DNA of 36,308 bases. Origin: an uncultured Clostridia bacterium (lineage in GTDB: Bacteria > Bacillota > Clostridia > Lachnospirales > Cellulosilyticaceae). Every line of letters begins with the position of its first letter. The first letter of the stretch is position 1. The stretch lies in assembly GCA_937921505.1 (NCBI GenBank), contig CAKZUB010000111.1, positions 1-36,308 on the forward strand, given 5' to 3'. Positions 1 to 8,287 of the stretch are shown in pieces. The position numbers and the translations under genes were made by a program. The notes beneath the pieces are model-generated. The model was not told the origin of the DNA and did no database searches. It saw only the letters and a program-made list of their open reading frames with translations.

Positions 1-1356
1 TCCATATCCTCCTATGGCATAGACTTTTCCATTAACAGTTGCTAAACCATGATAGTACCTTCCTGTCGGCATATCTTTTTTCACTGTCCATGTATTAGCT
101 ACGGGATCAAATACCTCATTAGATGTTAAACCATTTTGTCCACCTATTATATAGATCTTTCCATCTATCTTGCTGCTTCCTGCATAGTTTCTTACCTTCT
201 GTATCGTCCCCTTTTGCAGCCATTCTCCCTTTATTTCGTTGTCTGGATTTGATGTTCTTTGAACCTGCGAAGAGCTCCAAGCACTTTTTCCATTCGCATT
301 GGTAGCCCTTATTCTAAATGTATATTCTGTATCAGCCATTAGTCCACTATGCGTATAGGTATTACTTGCTCCTCTGCTATTAACCATCCCATCGACTTCA
401 ACATCATACCCCGTTGCACCAGCTATAGTATTCCAAGCAAGTAGAACTGAGTTAGCAGCTCCCATTATTCTGATGTTTTCAGGAGTATCTAAAAGCTCAG
501 TTTTTACAGTAATCAATCTCCCCCATTCACCCACACCTCCGGTATTAACCGCTCTTAGTCTATAAGTATGGGTAGTATTAGGTACTAAGTTAGAATGTGT
601 ATAAGTTGTTGCTGCTCCAGCATTTATAATATATCCATCTATTTCTAAATCGTAATAAGCTGCATTTGGTACTGGATCCCATGTAAGTACAATTTTTTTA
701 CTCCACGCTTTTGCAGATAACTTACCAACTATATCTAATTCACCCGTGGTTCCTGTTACAGGAGTACTCCACTCACTCACGCCCCCCGCATTAACTGCCC
801 TGATCCTATAAGTATGGACTTGATTTGCAAATAAAATCTGATGATTATAATTCGAAGTACTGCTATTAACTACTTCTACTCCATCTATTTCTATATCATA
901 ACTCTCAGCCTCTTCTACAGGCTCCCATTGAATATACACTGCATCCAATAAGCTTGTTATCTCTATTTGAGAAGGAATAGTTAGTTTATTGGTGGTTACA
1001 GTCACTAGTTCACTCCAATGACTTAAAGTATCTTCAATAGCAGCCCTTACTTTATAAGTATGTTGAGTATTTGACATAAGTCCTGTATGTGTATAAGTTA
1101 AACTTGTACCATTGTCTATAATTATTCCATCTACTTCTATCTCATATGTAGTAGCATTTTCAACTGCATTCCAATTGCTTATGATATAGGTTGTACCTGT
1201 AGTTACTGAAATATTTATAGGAATATCTAGTCGAATCCCTTGACCTGCCGTGTTCACAGCATTTTTCTCTCCTGCTATTGAATTTATATTTATGCCTGAT
1301 AATACTAGTATAAATACCAAAACAAATGCTATAGATTTATTAACTCTTTTTATCAT
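1..1356 (-). CDS. Exported fibronectin type III / Kelch-repeat protein (N-terminal part, truncated by window edge)
   Basis: An open frame of 452 codons starts at the ATG at 1356, about 10 nt after an AGGGGAGG ribosome site, and continues past the left edge. Residues 1-30 look like a signal peptide: basic MIKR, then a hydrophobic run, then a small-residue region. About four fibronectin type III repeats follow (roughly residues 35-380), each with a W-x-x-V core, an 'EVDG/EIDG' strand and a closing 'THTYR.RA.N' strand. From about residue 385 the sequence turns into Kelch motifs ('IYIIGG', 'VYAIGG', 'VFDPVANTW'). The protein is probably secreted or surface-attached and likely acts in adhesion or carbohydrate binding; no catalytic domain is visible. 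The C-terminus is outside the window, so anchoring cannot be judged. High confidence for the domains, low for the role. Confidence 0.85.
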   Translation of the reverse strand, partial: MIKRVNKSIAFVLVFILVLSGININSIAGEKNAVNTAGQGIRLDIPINISVTTGTTYIISNWNAVENATTYEIEVDGIIIDNGTSLTYTHTGLMSNTQHTYKVRAAIEDTLSHWSELVTVTTNKLTIPSQIEITSLLDAVYIQWEPVEEAESYDIEIDGVEVVNSSTSNYNHQILFANQVHTYRIRAVNAGGVSEWSTPVTGTTGELDIVGKLSAKAWSKKIVLTWDPVPNAAYYDLEIDGYIINAGAATTYTHSNLVPNTTHTYRLRAVNTGGVGEWGRLITVKTELLDTPENIRIMGAANSVLLAWNTIAGATGYDVEVDGMVNSRGASNTYTHSGLMADTEYTFRIRATNANGKSAWSSSQVQRTSNPDNEIKGEWLQKGTIQKVRNYAGSSKIDGKIYIIGGQNGLTSNEVFDPVANTWTVKKDMPTGRYYHGLATVNGKVYAIGGYG

Positions 1357-1520
1357 TATTTTTAATCCTCCCCTATTAAATTTCAAAACAACTATAAATC
1401 TGATTCATTTTTGTTACATTAATTATAATAGTATTTTTTTCATATGAGGTTTCTTTTTATCTCCTCTCTTGCTGTGCTAAATTTTTATATTTTTTTAAAC
1501 AACGCTATTTTAACACACTA

Positions 1521-1580
1521 TTTATAATATTTTATCTTTTATGTGCAAATAGTATGATTTTATGTATGAATAGTATGATT
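1521..1580 (-). promoter_or_regulatory. Candidate promoter with two 12-bp direct repeats upstream of the FN3/Kelch gene
   Basis: On the minus strand a TTGCAC -35 box (1543-1548) and a TATAAA -10 box (1521-1526) are 16 bp apart. Just upstream, AATCATACTATT occurs twice (1548-1559 and 1569-1580), identical copies 21 bp apart with the nearer one touching the -35 box. Two repeats two helical turns apart next to a -35 box is the geometry of an activator site, as in LytTR-type regulators; the activator itself is not in the window. The leader to the start codon is about 160 nt and AT-rich. Confidence 0.45.
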
Positions 1581-1718
1581 ACTGCTAATATGTGTCGATC
1601 TCTAGTGAAATAGATTGGTTATATATGTGCAGTTTCTGTAAACTTGCGAAGGAGGCGTGGGGTCTTATGACTTGACCTGGTAGGTATGGCCGATTCTCTT
1701 AAAACTAATTCAAACTTA

Positions 1719-1740
1719 GTAAACGGTAAACCGCAAGTAC
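1719..1740 (+). repeat. IS66 terminal inverted repeat, tnpC-side end
   Basis: The end begins GTAAACGGTA and has GTAC at positions 19-22. The same ten bases and the same GTAC spacing occur, inverted, at the other end. The GTAA start is typical of IS66 ends. Confidence 0.75.
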
Positions 1741-1786
1741 TATTGACAATGAATGCCGCCATTTCTAGCGACATTTAAAATGTGAC

Positions 1787-3445
1787 TTATGTTTGTTTAG
1801 ATTTGAGACACTCAGCAGGAAGATTCGGTGACCATGGCGATAAGTCTTCAAGAAACGTTAGATCTTTATCATCCATGTGTTTAGGAATCTCTTCAAGTAG
1901 GTGTTTGAAATAGTTATAGGGTTTTAAGTTATTAGCTTTGGCTGTTTCAGCAATACTATAAATAATAGCACTTGATTGAGCCCCAGCTATAGTATCTATT
2001 AGTTTCTAGTTTTGCCTTCCAATACAAAAGCCTCTTATAGTTGCTTCTGTACAATTATTATCTATAGGCACATTACCATTAGCAAGAAATACTTTGAGAT
2101 ATTTCTCCTGATTAATGCAATAAGTAAAGCCTTTCCCTGTTTCGGATTGTGGCAGGATATCATCCTTATGTAATTTTATCCATGTAAAAAAAGCCTCAAC
2201 AAGAGGTTTTAAAATCAGTTCTCTCTGACATAAACGTTCCTCGGTGGAAAGCTCAGATAGGCTATTTTCTAGTTTATAAATAGCAGCTATTTGTTTGAGT
2301 GCATCATTTGCGAGTGTTCCTTTTGCCTTTTCTTTACCAAGTGATTTGACAAGAGTAGCAAAATGTCTTCTGGCATGGCTCCAGCATCCTGCGACCGTTA
2401 TATGAGGTATATTCTTGTCCATAGAATGATAGACTTGATATCCATCAGTAACTAAGATCCCCTGATAATTCTTTAAAAATTCTTTTGGATGCGTGGCATT
2501 TCTAGTCTTCTGATAGTTATATAGCACGATTGGACTTAGTTCATACATCTTCCCAGTACGGTATACCCATATATAACTCTTAGAACCTGCCTTTCTCCCA
2601 TCCTTTGAAACTTCTACAGATGTTTCATCGGCTTGGCAAATATCGCACTTAAGAAGTTCCTCATGAAACCTGTCATAGAGAAGAGACAGATATCTTTCTG
2701 AGCACAAGATGGTCCAGTTCGCCATGACCTGTCTCCCTAAGTTGACACCATTTCGCTTGAATTCCTGTTCAAGCCTGTATAATGGAATGGCATTAACATA
2801 TTTACTATTCAGTATAGCAGCCTCAAGAGATGGTGTAACGATACTATTGCGTAAAAGACTCACAGGTCTTGGTGCTTTAACGATAGTTTCATTATCTGTA
2901 CCACAGTATACAGCCACATGATGCTCTTCAACTTCAAATGTTGCCGGATGGAATGCAAGACGTTTATAGACCTCATCTGGTAGGCGACGCCATGAAACAC
3001 CTAACTTCTTGTTAAGTTCTTCGTCAGACAGGGTATGTTCAACGACTTTTACAGGTAGTCCTTTAAGATACGCATCACGCTTTCCCTTTTGTTTAGGTTT
3101 ACGTCTAGTAATTGTTTCAAGTTCATCTGTATGGGTATATACTTCTTCGAACCCAGGTTCCACAACATATTTATCCACTATAGTAACTTCAGCCTCATTA
3201 AAGCACATCTCAAGCTGACCTTCCCAGTCAATCTTTTCAGTGGAACGTCCAAAACGTTTATGAGTTGCTATCCCTAGCTGTTCTATTAGAAGATCCATCT
3301 TTTGATTCATCTCTCTAAGCTGTTCTTTCTGCATTTCGCATTGAACTGTTAAAGATTCAGTCAACTGCTGTAATGAGACATACATCACAACGATGTCCTG
3401 TTTGGTGTATTTAGTTAACTGAGTTTCCGTAAATTTATTACCCAT
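1787..3445 (-). pseudogene. tnpC: IS66 transposase TnpC, interrupted by an in-frame amber codon
   Basis: This is the DDE transposase of the element. Residues 1-70 form a coiled-coil/leucine-zipper start ending in the family motif 'KRFGRSTEKI'. The catalytic core shows 'QADET' (Asp about residue 273), 'ILVTDGYQVYH' and 'DNNCTEATIRGFCIGRQN' (Glu about 467). Translation from 3445 stops at TAG (2006-2008) after residue 479, where the family normally has Trp in the 'GRKNW' motif, so a TGG-to-TAG change is the simplest explanation. The same frame then stays open for 72 codons to TAA at 1787-1789. It encodes a recognisable IS66 C-terminus ('AGAQSSAIIYSIAETAKAN'). Restored length would be about 552 residues, normal for the family. 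It is inactive unless the amber codon is suppressed. Confidence 0.9.
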
Positions 3446-3482
3446 ATATCAAACATAGCATACATATTTTAAATTGTACACA

Positions 3483-3534
3483 AAAACAACGGCAATTCAA
3501 AAGTTATGGAAAACCTTTGAATTGCCGTTGTTTT
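3483..3534 (-). terminator. Perfect 19-bp inverted repeat between tnpB and tnpC
   Basis: The arms 3483-3501 and 3516-3534 are perfect complements around a 14-nt loop, with T-runs on both outer sides, so it could act as a terminator or attenuator. It sits inside the IS, between the end of tnpB and the start of tnpC. There it may limit TnpC expression. Confidence 0.55.
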
Positions 3535-3563
3535 AGAGAGATAGTTATCAACATTTTTGTCCT

Positions 3564-3921
3564 CTAAAGCGCTTGTTTGGGGTGAATTTTTCTAACAGCT
3601 TTAGGTTGATCAATAGATAATCCTTCTGTTAACCATCTAAACTGTGCAGGTGTTATATGCCTTACTTCATCTTCGTTACGAGGCCATTGAAATCTACCAA
3701 CTTTCAAGACGCTTATATAAAAGAACGAAGCCATCACCTTCCCAAACAAGTGCTTTGACTCTATCAGTTCTTCTTCCGCAGAAAAGAAACAATGCATTTT
3801 GGAAAGGATTTAACTTAAACTCCTGCTGAATAATTCCCACAAGTCCATCAATACCACGTCGCAAATCTGTATAGCCAGAAGCGATATAGATGCTATCAAA
3901 ACCAGTAGCACCATTAAACAT
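3564..3921 (-). pseudogene. tnpB: IS66 accessory protein TnpB, frameshifted
   Basis: TnpB is the small IS66 Orf2-type protein needed with TnpA and TnpC for transposition. The 5' part (from 3921) reads 'DLRRGIDGLVGIIQQEF' and 'LFCGRRTDRVKALVWEGDG', then 'LLYKRLESW' and a stop at about 3694. The expected continuation ('GRFQWPRNEDEVRHITPAQF') is found at once in the neighbouring frame and runs to 3564. One extra base near 3699-3700 (AGTTGGT where AGTGGT would restore 'LESGRFQWPR') explains the break. The start overlaps the end of tnpA by 8 nt, the usual translational coupling. No slippery heptamer is visible at the junction, so decay is more likely than programmed frameshifting. Confidence 0.9.
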
Positions 3922-4270
3922 CTGATAGTACCTTCAATACCGAAACTAGTAGATCAGGTTGTACATGATCTGATAATTCAATAGAGGCACTTCCCATACG
4001 AATAACCATTGATGGGATAAAATCTGATGAATGGTTCATAATTGGTTTTACAGTAGTAGTCGGAAGTTGTACAAATCTGGAATTACTTTCTATAGGGAGA
4101 GTTTCACTGACTTTCGCTCTTAACTTACGCTGCCAATAGTAAAACTGCTTCTCGTTAATATCGTTCTTCTCACACCATGTCCTAACGTTCAGACCGCTAT
4201 CATGGCATGCCTTTATGACAGGAAACCATTGTGATAAAAGATACTCACGAGTTGTATTTGATACACTCAT
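3914..4270 (-). CDS. tnpA: IS66 accessory protein TnpA
   Basis: TnpA is the IS66 Orf1-type protein, a small DNA-binding helix-turn-helix protein. The start chosen is ATG at 4270 (MSVSNTTREY), because AAGGAGG lies 8 nt upstream; a GTG 9 nt earlier overlaps that ribosome site. It is 118 residues and appears intact. The N-terminal part has the 'WFPVIKACHDSGLNVRTWCEKNDINEKQFYYWQRKLR' pattern in pieces: 'SGLNVRTWCEKN' and 'QFYYWQRKLR' are the HTH-like signature of the family. It is the only undamaged gene of the element. Confidence 0.88.
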   Translation of the reverse strand: MSVSNTTREYLLSQWFPVIKACHDSGLNVRTWCEKNDINEKQFYYWQRKLRAKVSETLPIESNSRFVQLPTTTVKPIMNHSSDFIPSMVIRMGSASIELSDHVQPDLLVSVLKVLSDV

Positions 4271-4287
4271 TAGCAACACCTCCTTAA

Positions 4288-4344
4288 AGTTTTTAAAGTA
4301 AACTCGAAAAACTTTAAAAAACTAGAAATAGGAGTTTTTAAAGT
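4288..4344. repeat. Three copies of a 12-bp motif upstream of tnpA
   Basis: AGTTTTTAAAGT occurs at 4288-4299 and 4333-4344, and an inverted near-copy lies at 4311-4323. They lie directly upstream of the tnpA ribosome site, where an element-encoded DNA-binding protein could bind, or they could fold in the leader RNA. The function is not known. Confidence 0.5.
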
Positions 4345-4399
4345 TTTGGGTTACTTAACTAGTAAGGTAATTATCGCATAATTAGTTAATTTAGTTAAT

Positions 4400-4421
4400 G
4401 TACGCATGATCTACCGTTTAC
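4400..4421 (-). repeat. IS66 terminal inverted repeat, tnpA-side end
   Basis: Read on the minus strand it begins GTAAACGGTA, identical to the other end over ten bases, and has GTAC at positions 19-22. The eight intervening bases have diverged. It lies about 130 bp upstream of tnpA. Confidence 0.75.
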
Positions 4422-4487
4422 TTTTAACTTTTCATACTATGCTATAGGCATGTCTCAAAATGAAAATTTTAAAAAATGTCCTTAACC

Positions 4488-4536
4488 AAAAAACCAGATG
4501 CTATCTTAACAAGTTTTTCTTGCTAAATAGCACCTG
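4488..4536 (-). terminator. Terminator-like hairpin downstream of the GH3 gene
   Basis: On the minus strand an 18-19 nt imperfect stem (4519-4536 with 4495-4513, loop of five A) is followed by a run of six T. It could end transcription from the GH3 gene, but lies about 400 nt beyond it, past the IS4-type fragment. It may instead belong to the decayed element. Confidence 0.45.
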
Positions 4537-4624
4537 ATTCTTATTTTCGGGTATTACAAAATAGGGTTATAAACCCTTGTGATTTTTTATTCGGTTTTTA
4601 AGCTATTATATTCTTTTTGTTAAA

Positions 4625-4858
4625 GATTATAGATTATTAGCAGTTGATGTCTCGGTTCTAAATATTGCCCATAATTCTGATGACCATAGCACCTACTTTT
4701 AATCAAATCCTGACGCTAAAGGCTTCAACTTATTGCACCTTAATGCAATGTGTGATTTGTGTACTAACCTTTATTTAGATGTTTATCTACAGCCTGAGAG
4801 GCAAGAAAATGAGTTTCCATCGCTAACAGATATGGTAGATCGATCAAATTTGGAATGA
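4625..4858 (+). pseudogene. Fragment of an IS4-family transposase
   Basis: In one frame the plus strand encodes 'YRLLAVDVSVLNIAH', a stop in place of Gln, 'SNPDAKGFNLLHLNAMCDL', 'LYLDVYLQPERQENE' and 'LTDMVDRSN', then TGA at 4856. This matches the region around the first catalytic Asp of IS4-type DDE transposases, where intact members read 'LLAVDGSDLN' and 'SNPDAKGFN..HLNA'. Here 'GSD' has become 'VSV', and there is an internal TAA at about 4700. The N- and C-terminal parts of the enzyme are missing. It is a dead relic on the strand opposite to its neighbours. The family name is from memory of the motif, not a search. Confidence 0.72.
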
Positions 4859-4932
4859 CATTGCCTCTTTAGCATCTCCTCTTTCAATTATTCTCACCTA
4901 GATTCAGTCTAATATTAGATTTGAACCTCCTC

Positions 4933-7089
4933 TTAGACAAGCTCAAATTCAATGACCTCTAATGATTCTGAGTTAGTTCCTACCATAGCTTCAAACCTAC
5001 CCGCTTCAGCTACAAATTCACACTTCATATTATGAAATTTTAGCATTTCTTCTGTTATTTCAAGAGTCACTTCCACTTCTTCTTCTGGTATTAGCGTCAC
5101 TTGCTTATAACCTTTTAATTCTTTAAGCGGTCTCACTGTGCTTCCTACTAAATCTCTTATATAAAACTGCACTGTTTCTGTTCCTGCTACTGAACCTGTG
5201 TTTTTCACCTTTACTGTAGCTACGAGTGTCTCTATACGTTTCATAGAAGTAGCACTTAGTTGAAAGTCTGTATACTCAAAAGTTGTATAACCTAAACCAT
5301 ATCCAAATGGATAAAGTGGTTTATTAGGACTATCTAGAAAGTGAGATACATAACGCATATACTCTGTTTCTGATAATTTAGGCCTTCCTGTATTATAGCA
5401 ATTGTAGTATACAGGGATTTGACCTACTGTATAAGGAAAACTTATTGGTAAACGTCCTACTGGATTCACATCGCCATAAAGTACATCTGCTATAGCATTC
5501 CCACCTTCTGTCCCTGGGAACCAAGCTTCTAAAATAGCTGGTGCTATTTGACTAAGTCTAGTAATCTCTAGTGGTCTACCATTAAAGAGTACCACCACTG
5601 TCGGCTTACCTAATGCTAAGATTTCTTTCGCTAAATCCTCTTGGATGCCTGGAAGTGTGATGAAAGCACGACTTCCCCCTTCACCACTCATATTAGACGC
5701 TTCACCTAAGGCTAATATAACTACATCAGCAGCTAAAGCTACTTGTTTAGCCTCCTCAAAGCCTAGCTGATCATCTCCTATAATTCCACACCCTTTAGCA
5801 AAAGTGACACGCGTTTCTCCTACCTTATGAGCAATCCCCTCTTTTAGCGTAACAGTTTCTTCTTTTCTTCCTTTCCATGACCATGGTCCTAAAATATCAT
5901 TTCTATCGCCTAAAGGCCCTATAATAGCTATCTTCTGTTCTTTATTAAGTGGTAGAACTTGTTCATTTTTCAGAAGCACCATAGACTCTGATGCCACTTC
6001 TCTTACTGCCTTCCTATGTTCATTACACACGTACGCTCTCTCAGCTTTAGATTGATCTATTGCTCTATAAGGATTTTCAAATAATCCAAGCTCTTTTTTT
6101 AAATTAAGTACTCTTAAAACAGCCTCATCAATAAGTGATTCACTTACCTTACCTTCTTCTACGAGCTGTTTTAAACTCAGAACATAATGCGATGTCATCA
6201 TTTCAATATCAACACCCGCTTCAATAGCTTTTTGGGCTACTTCTTCGCTATTGGCGGCTACTCCATGTGGTATCATCTCACCTATAGCCCCCCAGTCTGA
6301 AATCACAACACCATCAAATCCCCATTCTTCCCTTAAAATATCTCTCATTAAATAGCTGCTTCCTGATGCTGGAACACCATGGACTGTATTAAATGATGTC
6401 ATCACCATTTTAACACCTGCTTCAATAGCCGCTTTGTAAGCTGGTAAATAATATTCTCTTAGATGTCTATCAGACATATCTACCGTATTATACTCTCTAC
6501 CTGCTTCACCTGCACCATAAGCTGCAAAATGCTTCACACACGCTATAATATTATAAGGATCAGTCATATCACCTTGGAAACCTTCTACAAAAGCCTCGGC
6601 AAATATGCTATTTAGGTAAGGATCCTCTCCTGTTGATTCCATAACACGTCCCCATCTTGGATCTCTTACTAAATCAACCATCGGCGCAAAAGTTACATGA
6701 ATACCTGATAACGCTGCTTCTTTGCCAGATACTTCCCCACAGCACTTAGCATTTTCTGGGTTCCAGGAAGACCCAATAGCTAGTGGAATAGGAAAAATCG
6801 TTCTATAACCGTGAATAATATCTGCCATAAACAAAAGAGGTATTTTATGTCTGCTTTTTTCTATATATTTTCTTTGGATTTCACTAGCTTCTTCCGCACT
6901 ATTAACCCCAAGTACAGACCCCGACTGCCAAATAGCTTCTTGTGTAATTCCTAATTCACTTAAAGGTCCGGTAATTTCCCCTCGTGCTTTGGCACTATAG
7001 AAAGGTGATGCTAGTTGCTGCAACTGACCTATTTTTTCTTCTAAGGTTAAGTCTTTTAATATTGTTTTCGTATCTATATCTGAACTCAT
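4933..7089 (-). CDS. GH3 beta-glucosidase, probably acting on sophorose and beta-1,2-gluco-oligosaccharides
   Basis: This is a 718-residue glycoside hydrolase family 3 enzyme with no signal peptide, so cytoplasmic. The N-terminal TIM barrel shows 'VDLVRDPRWGRVMESTGEDP' and 'KHFAAYGAGEAGREYN'. The nucleophile Asp lies in 'VVISDWGA' (about residue 265). The second domain has 'GEGGSR', with the likely acid/base Glu at about 470. A C-terminal fibronectin III-like domain ends the protein. The ATG at 7089 is preferred to the one at 7095 because AAAGGAG lies 10 nt before it and only 4 nt before the other. Next to a GH94 oligoglucan phosphorylase, a LacI regulator and an ABC importer, it resembles the GH3 gene of the Listeria innocua sophorooligosaccharide locus. 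The substrate is inferred from context. Confidence 0.9.
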   Translation of the reverse strand: MSSDIDTKTILKDLTLEEKIGQLQQLASPFYSAKARGEITGPLSELGITQEAIWQSGSVLGVNSAEEASEIQRKYIEKSRHKIPLLFMADIIHGYRTIFPIPLAIGSSWNPENAKCCGEVSGKEAALSGIHVTFAPMVDLVRDPRWGRVMESTGEDPYLNSIFAEAFVEGFQGDMTDPYNIIACVKHFAAYGAGEAGREYNTVDMSDRHLREYYLPAYKAAIEAGVKMVMTSFNTVHGVPASGSSYLMRDILREEWGFDGVVISDWGAIGEMIPHGVAANSEEVAQKAIEAGVDIEMMTSHYVLSLKQLVEEGKVSESLIDEAVLRVLNLKKELGLFENPYRAIDQSKAERAYVCNEHRKAVREVASESMVLLKNEQVLPLNKEQKIAIIGPLGDRNDILGPWSWKGRKEETVTLKEGIAHKVGETRVTFAKGCGIIGDDQLGFEEAKQVALAADVVILALGEASNMSGEGGSRAFITLPGIQEDLAKEILALGKPTVVVLFNGRPLEITRLSQIAPAILEAWFPGTEGGNAIADVLYGDVNPVGRLPISFPYTVGQIPVYYNCYNTGRPKLSETEYMRYVSHFLDSPNKPLYPFGYGLGYTTFEYTDFQLSATSMKRIETLVATVKVKNTGSVAGTETVQFYIRDLVGSTVRPLKELKGYKQVTLIPEEEVEVTLEITEEMLKFHNMKCEFVAEAGRFEAMVGTNSESLEVIEFELV

Positions 7090-7130
7090 AACCATTCCTC
7101 TCCTTTGAAAATTTTTAATTTTTTATAAAA

Positions 7131-7174
7131 AAGAGCCTATGCAAATAAGCAATTACCTTTTTGCACAGACTCTT
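7131..7174 (-). terminator. Terminator between the lacI-type gene and the GH3 gene
   Basis: The arms 7131-7145 and 7160-7174 pair at 13 of 15 positions. On the minus strand the stem is followed by TTTTTTATAAAAAA. It begins only 8 nt after the regulator's stop codon and ends about 40 nt before the GH3 start. There is no room between it and GH3 for a full promoter, so GH3 expression must come from read-through or from a promoter inside the regulator gene. Confidence 0.75.
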
Positions 7175-7181
7175 CTTACTT

Positions 7182-8180
7182 CTATACTACTTTATGGCAT
7201 GTCTCCCTAATGATTAATTCAGAAGAAAGTGTTATTACCTTACTTGTTTTTTCACCATTTAGCTTTGTAATAAGGCTATTGGCTGCCATAACACCCAGGT
7301 CATAGCAAGGTCTTCGTACAGTACTTAACTTCGGTGTTACATATTCACATAGTTTAATATCATCAAATCCAATTAAAGCGATTTGTTCAGGCACTTCTAT
7401 TCCTTGTTCACATAAGGCCTTTAATGCTCCTAAAGCCATCTCATCATTGGATACAAAAAATGCTCTCGGCCATTCTTGCGACGGTACTTCTTGTATAAAT
7501 TTAGTCATTGTCAAACAACCTCCCTCTTCTGTGAAGTTGGATTTTAGATACCACTTGCTTTGAAAATTCAACTCAAAATCTTTGATTCCTCTTTTAAAGC
7601 CTTCATATCGTGTATTATTATCATAAGAATCTTTTGGACCACTTAAAAAACCTATATCTTGATAGCCCAGCCCATTAAAATATGCCACGACTTCATAAGA
7701 GATGTGGTCATTATCAATAAGTATACTAGTAACATGATCTCCTTTGACCTCTCTATCTAAGACAACAATTGGAAATCCTTCACCCGCTAGTTCTTCCACC
7801 ATGCTATTGTTAATATTTGAAGCTAAAATAATAGCACCATCTACAAAACGTTGAGATAAAACACGTGTAATGTTCGTTTTGCTATGAAAGCATTCAGCAA
7901 TAATAACCTCATAATTATTTTTCTTAGTGGCTTCGCTAATCCCTCTTATAATTTCTGGGTAAATAGGACCAGAAAACTCGTTGACTACTACAGCAATTAT
8001 ATTATTCTTTTTCATTTTAAGACTTCTTGCAATGCCACTAGGCTTATAATCTAATACTTTTGCCGCCTCAAGCACTCTTTCGCGTGTTTCATCACTAATT
8101 TTACGATTGCCACTTAATGCATACGATACAGTGGAAATCGATACATTTGCTAACTTTGCGACATCTTTAATTGTAGGCAT
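7182..8180 (-). CDS. LacI-family transcriptional regulator of the beta-1,2-glucan cluster
   Basis: The protein has 332 residues, a normal LacI-family length. Residues 2-50 are the helix-turn-helix plus hinge ('TIKDVAKLANVSISTVSYALSGNRKISDETRERV' in part, 'YKPSGIARSL'). The rest is a periplasmic-binding-protein-like sensor ('IAVVVNEFSGPIYPEIIRG', 'DGAIILASN', 'ALIGFDDIKL'). The ATG at 8180 follows AAAAGGGAG. It lies in the middle of a sugar uptake and cleavage cluster on the same strand, so it most likely represses that cluster and is released by a beta-1,2-gluco-oligosaccharide or a breakdown product. Two CGAAACGTTT sites upstream of the binding-protein gene are the best operator candidates. 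The effector is inferred. Confidence 0.9.
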   Translation of the reverse strand: MPTIKDVAKLANVSISTVSYALSGNRKISDETRERVLEAAKVLDYKPSGIARSLKMKKNNIIAVVVNEFSGPIYPEIIRGISEATKKNNYEVIIAECFHSKTNITRVLSQRFVDGAIILASNINNSMVEELAGEGFPIVVLDREVKGDHVTSILIDNDHISYEVVAYFNGLGYQDIGFLSGPKDSYDNNTRYEGFKRGIKDFELNFQSKWYLKSNFTEEGGCLTMTKFIQEVPSQEWPRAFFVSNDEMALGALKALCEQGIEVPEQIALIGFDDIKLCEYVTPKLSTVRRPCYDLGVMAANSLITKLNGEKTSKVITLSSELIIRETCHKVV

Positions 8181-8217
8181 CTCATACTCCCTTTTTTCAT
8201 TCTATAGTGTAAGTAAT

Positions 8218-8239
8218 AATACTATTTCTACATAGTATT
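8218..8239. promoter_or_regulatory. Inverted repeat upstream of the lacI-type gene
   Basis: AATACTAT and ATAGTATT are perfect 8-bp arms around a 6-bp centre, about 40 bp before the regulator start. No T-run follows, so it is more like a protein-binding site than a terminator. It does not share the AAACGTTT core seen upstream of the operon. Confidence 0.35.
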
Positions 8240-8287
8240 GTACAGAACATAGGCCTAAAACACCATACTTTCTTACAGTCATATCAA

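Larger units (their letters stand above)
1719..4421 (-). mobile_element. IS66-family insertion sequence, degenerate (about 2.7 kb)
   Basis: The element carries the tnpA-tnpB-tnpC order typical of IS66, all on the minus strand, between terminal inverted repeats at 1719-1740 and 4400-4421. The length fits the family. TnpB is broken by a one-base frameshift and TnpC by an in-frame TAG, so the copy should not transpose on its own unless complemented. The 8 bp outside each end (CAAACTTA and TTTTAACT) do not match, so no target duplication survives. This suggests an old insertion or a later rearrangement. Confidence 0.9.

Noticed and set aside
3694..3797. Programmed frameshifting in tnpB
   Set aside because: No slippery heptamer or downstream structure is seen at the frame junction, and a single added base explains it.
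1711..4429. Eight-base target duplication around the IS66 element
   Set aside because: The flanks CAAACTTA and TTTTAACT do not match in any simple alignment.
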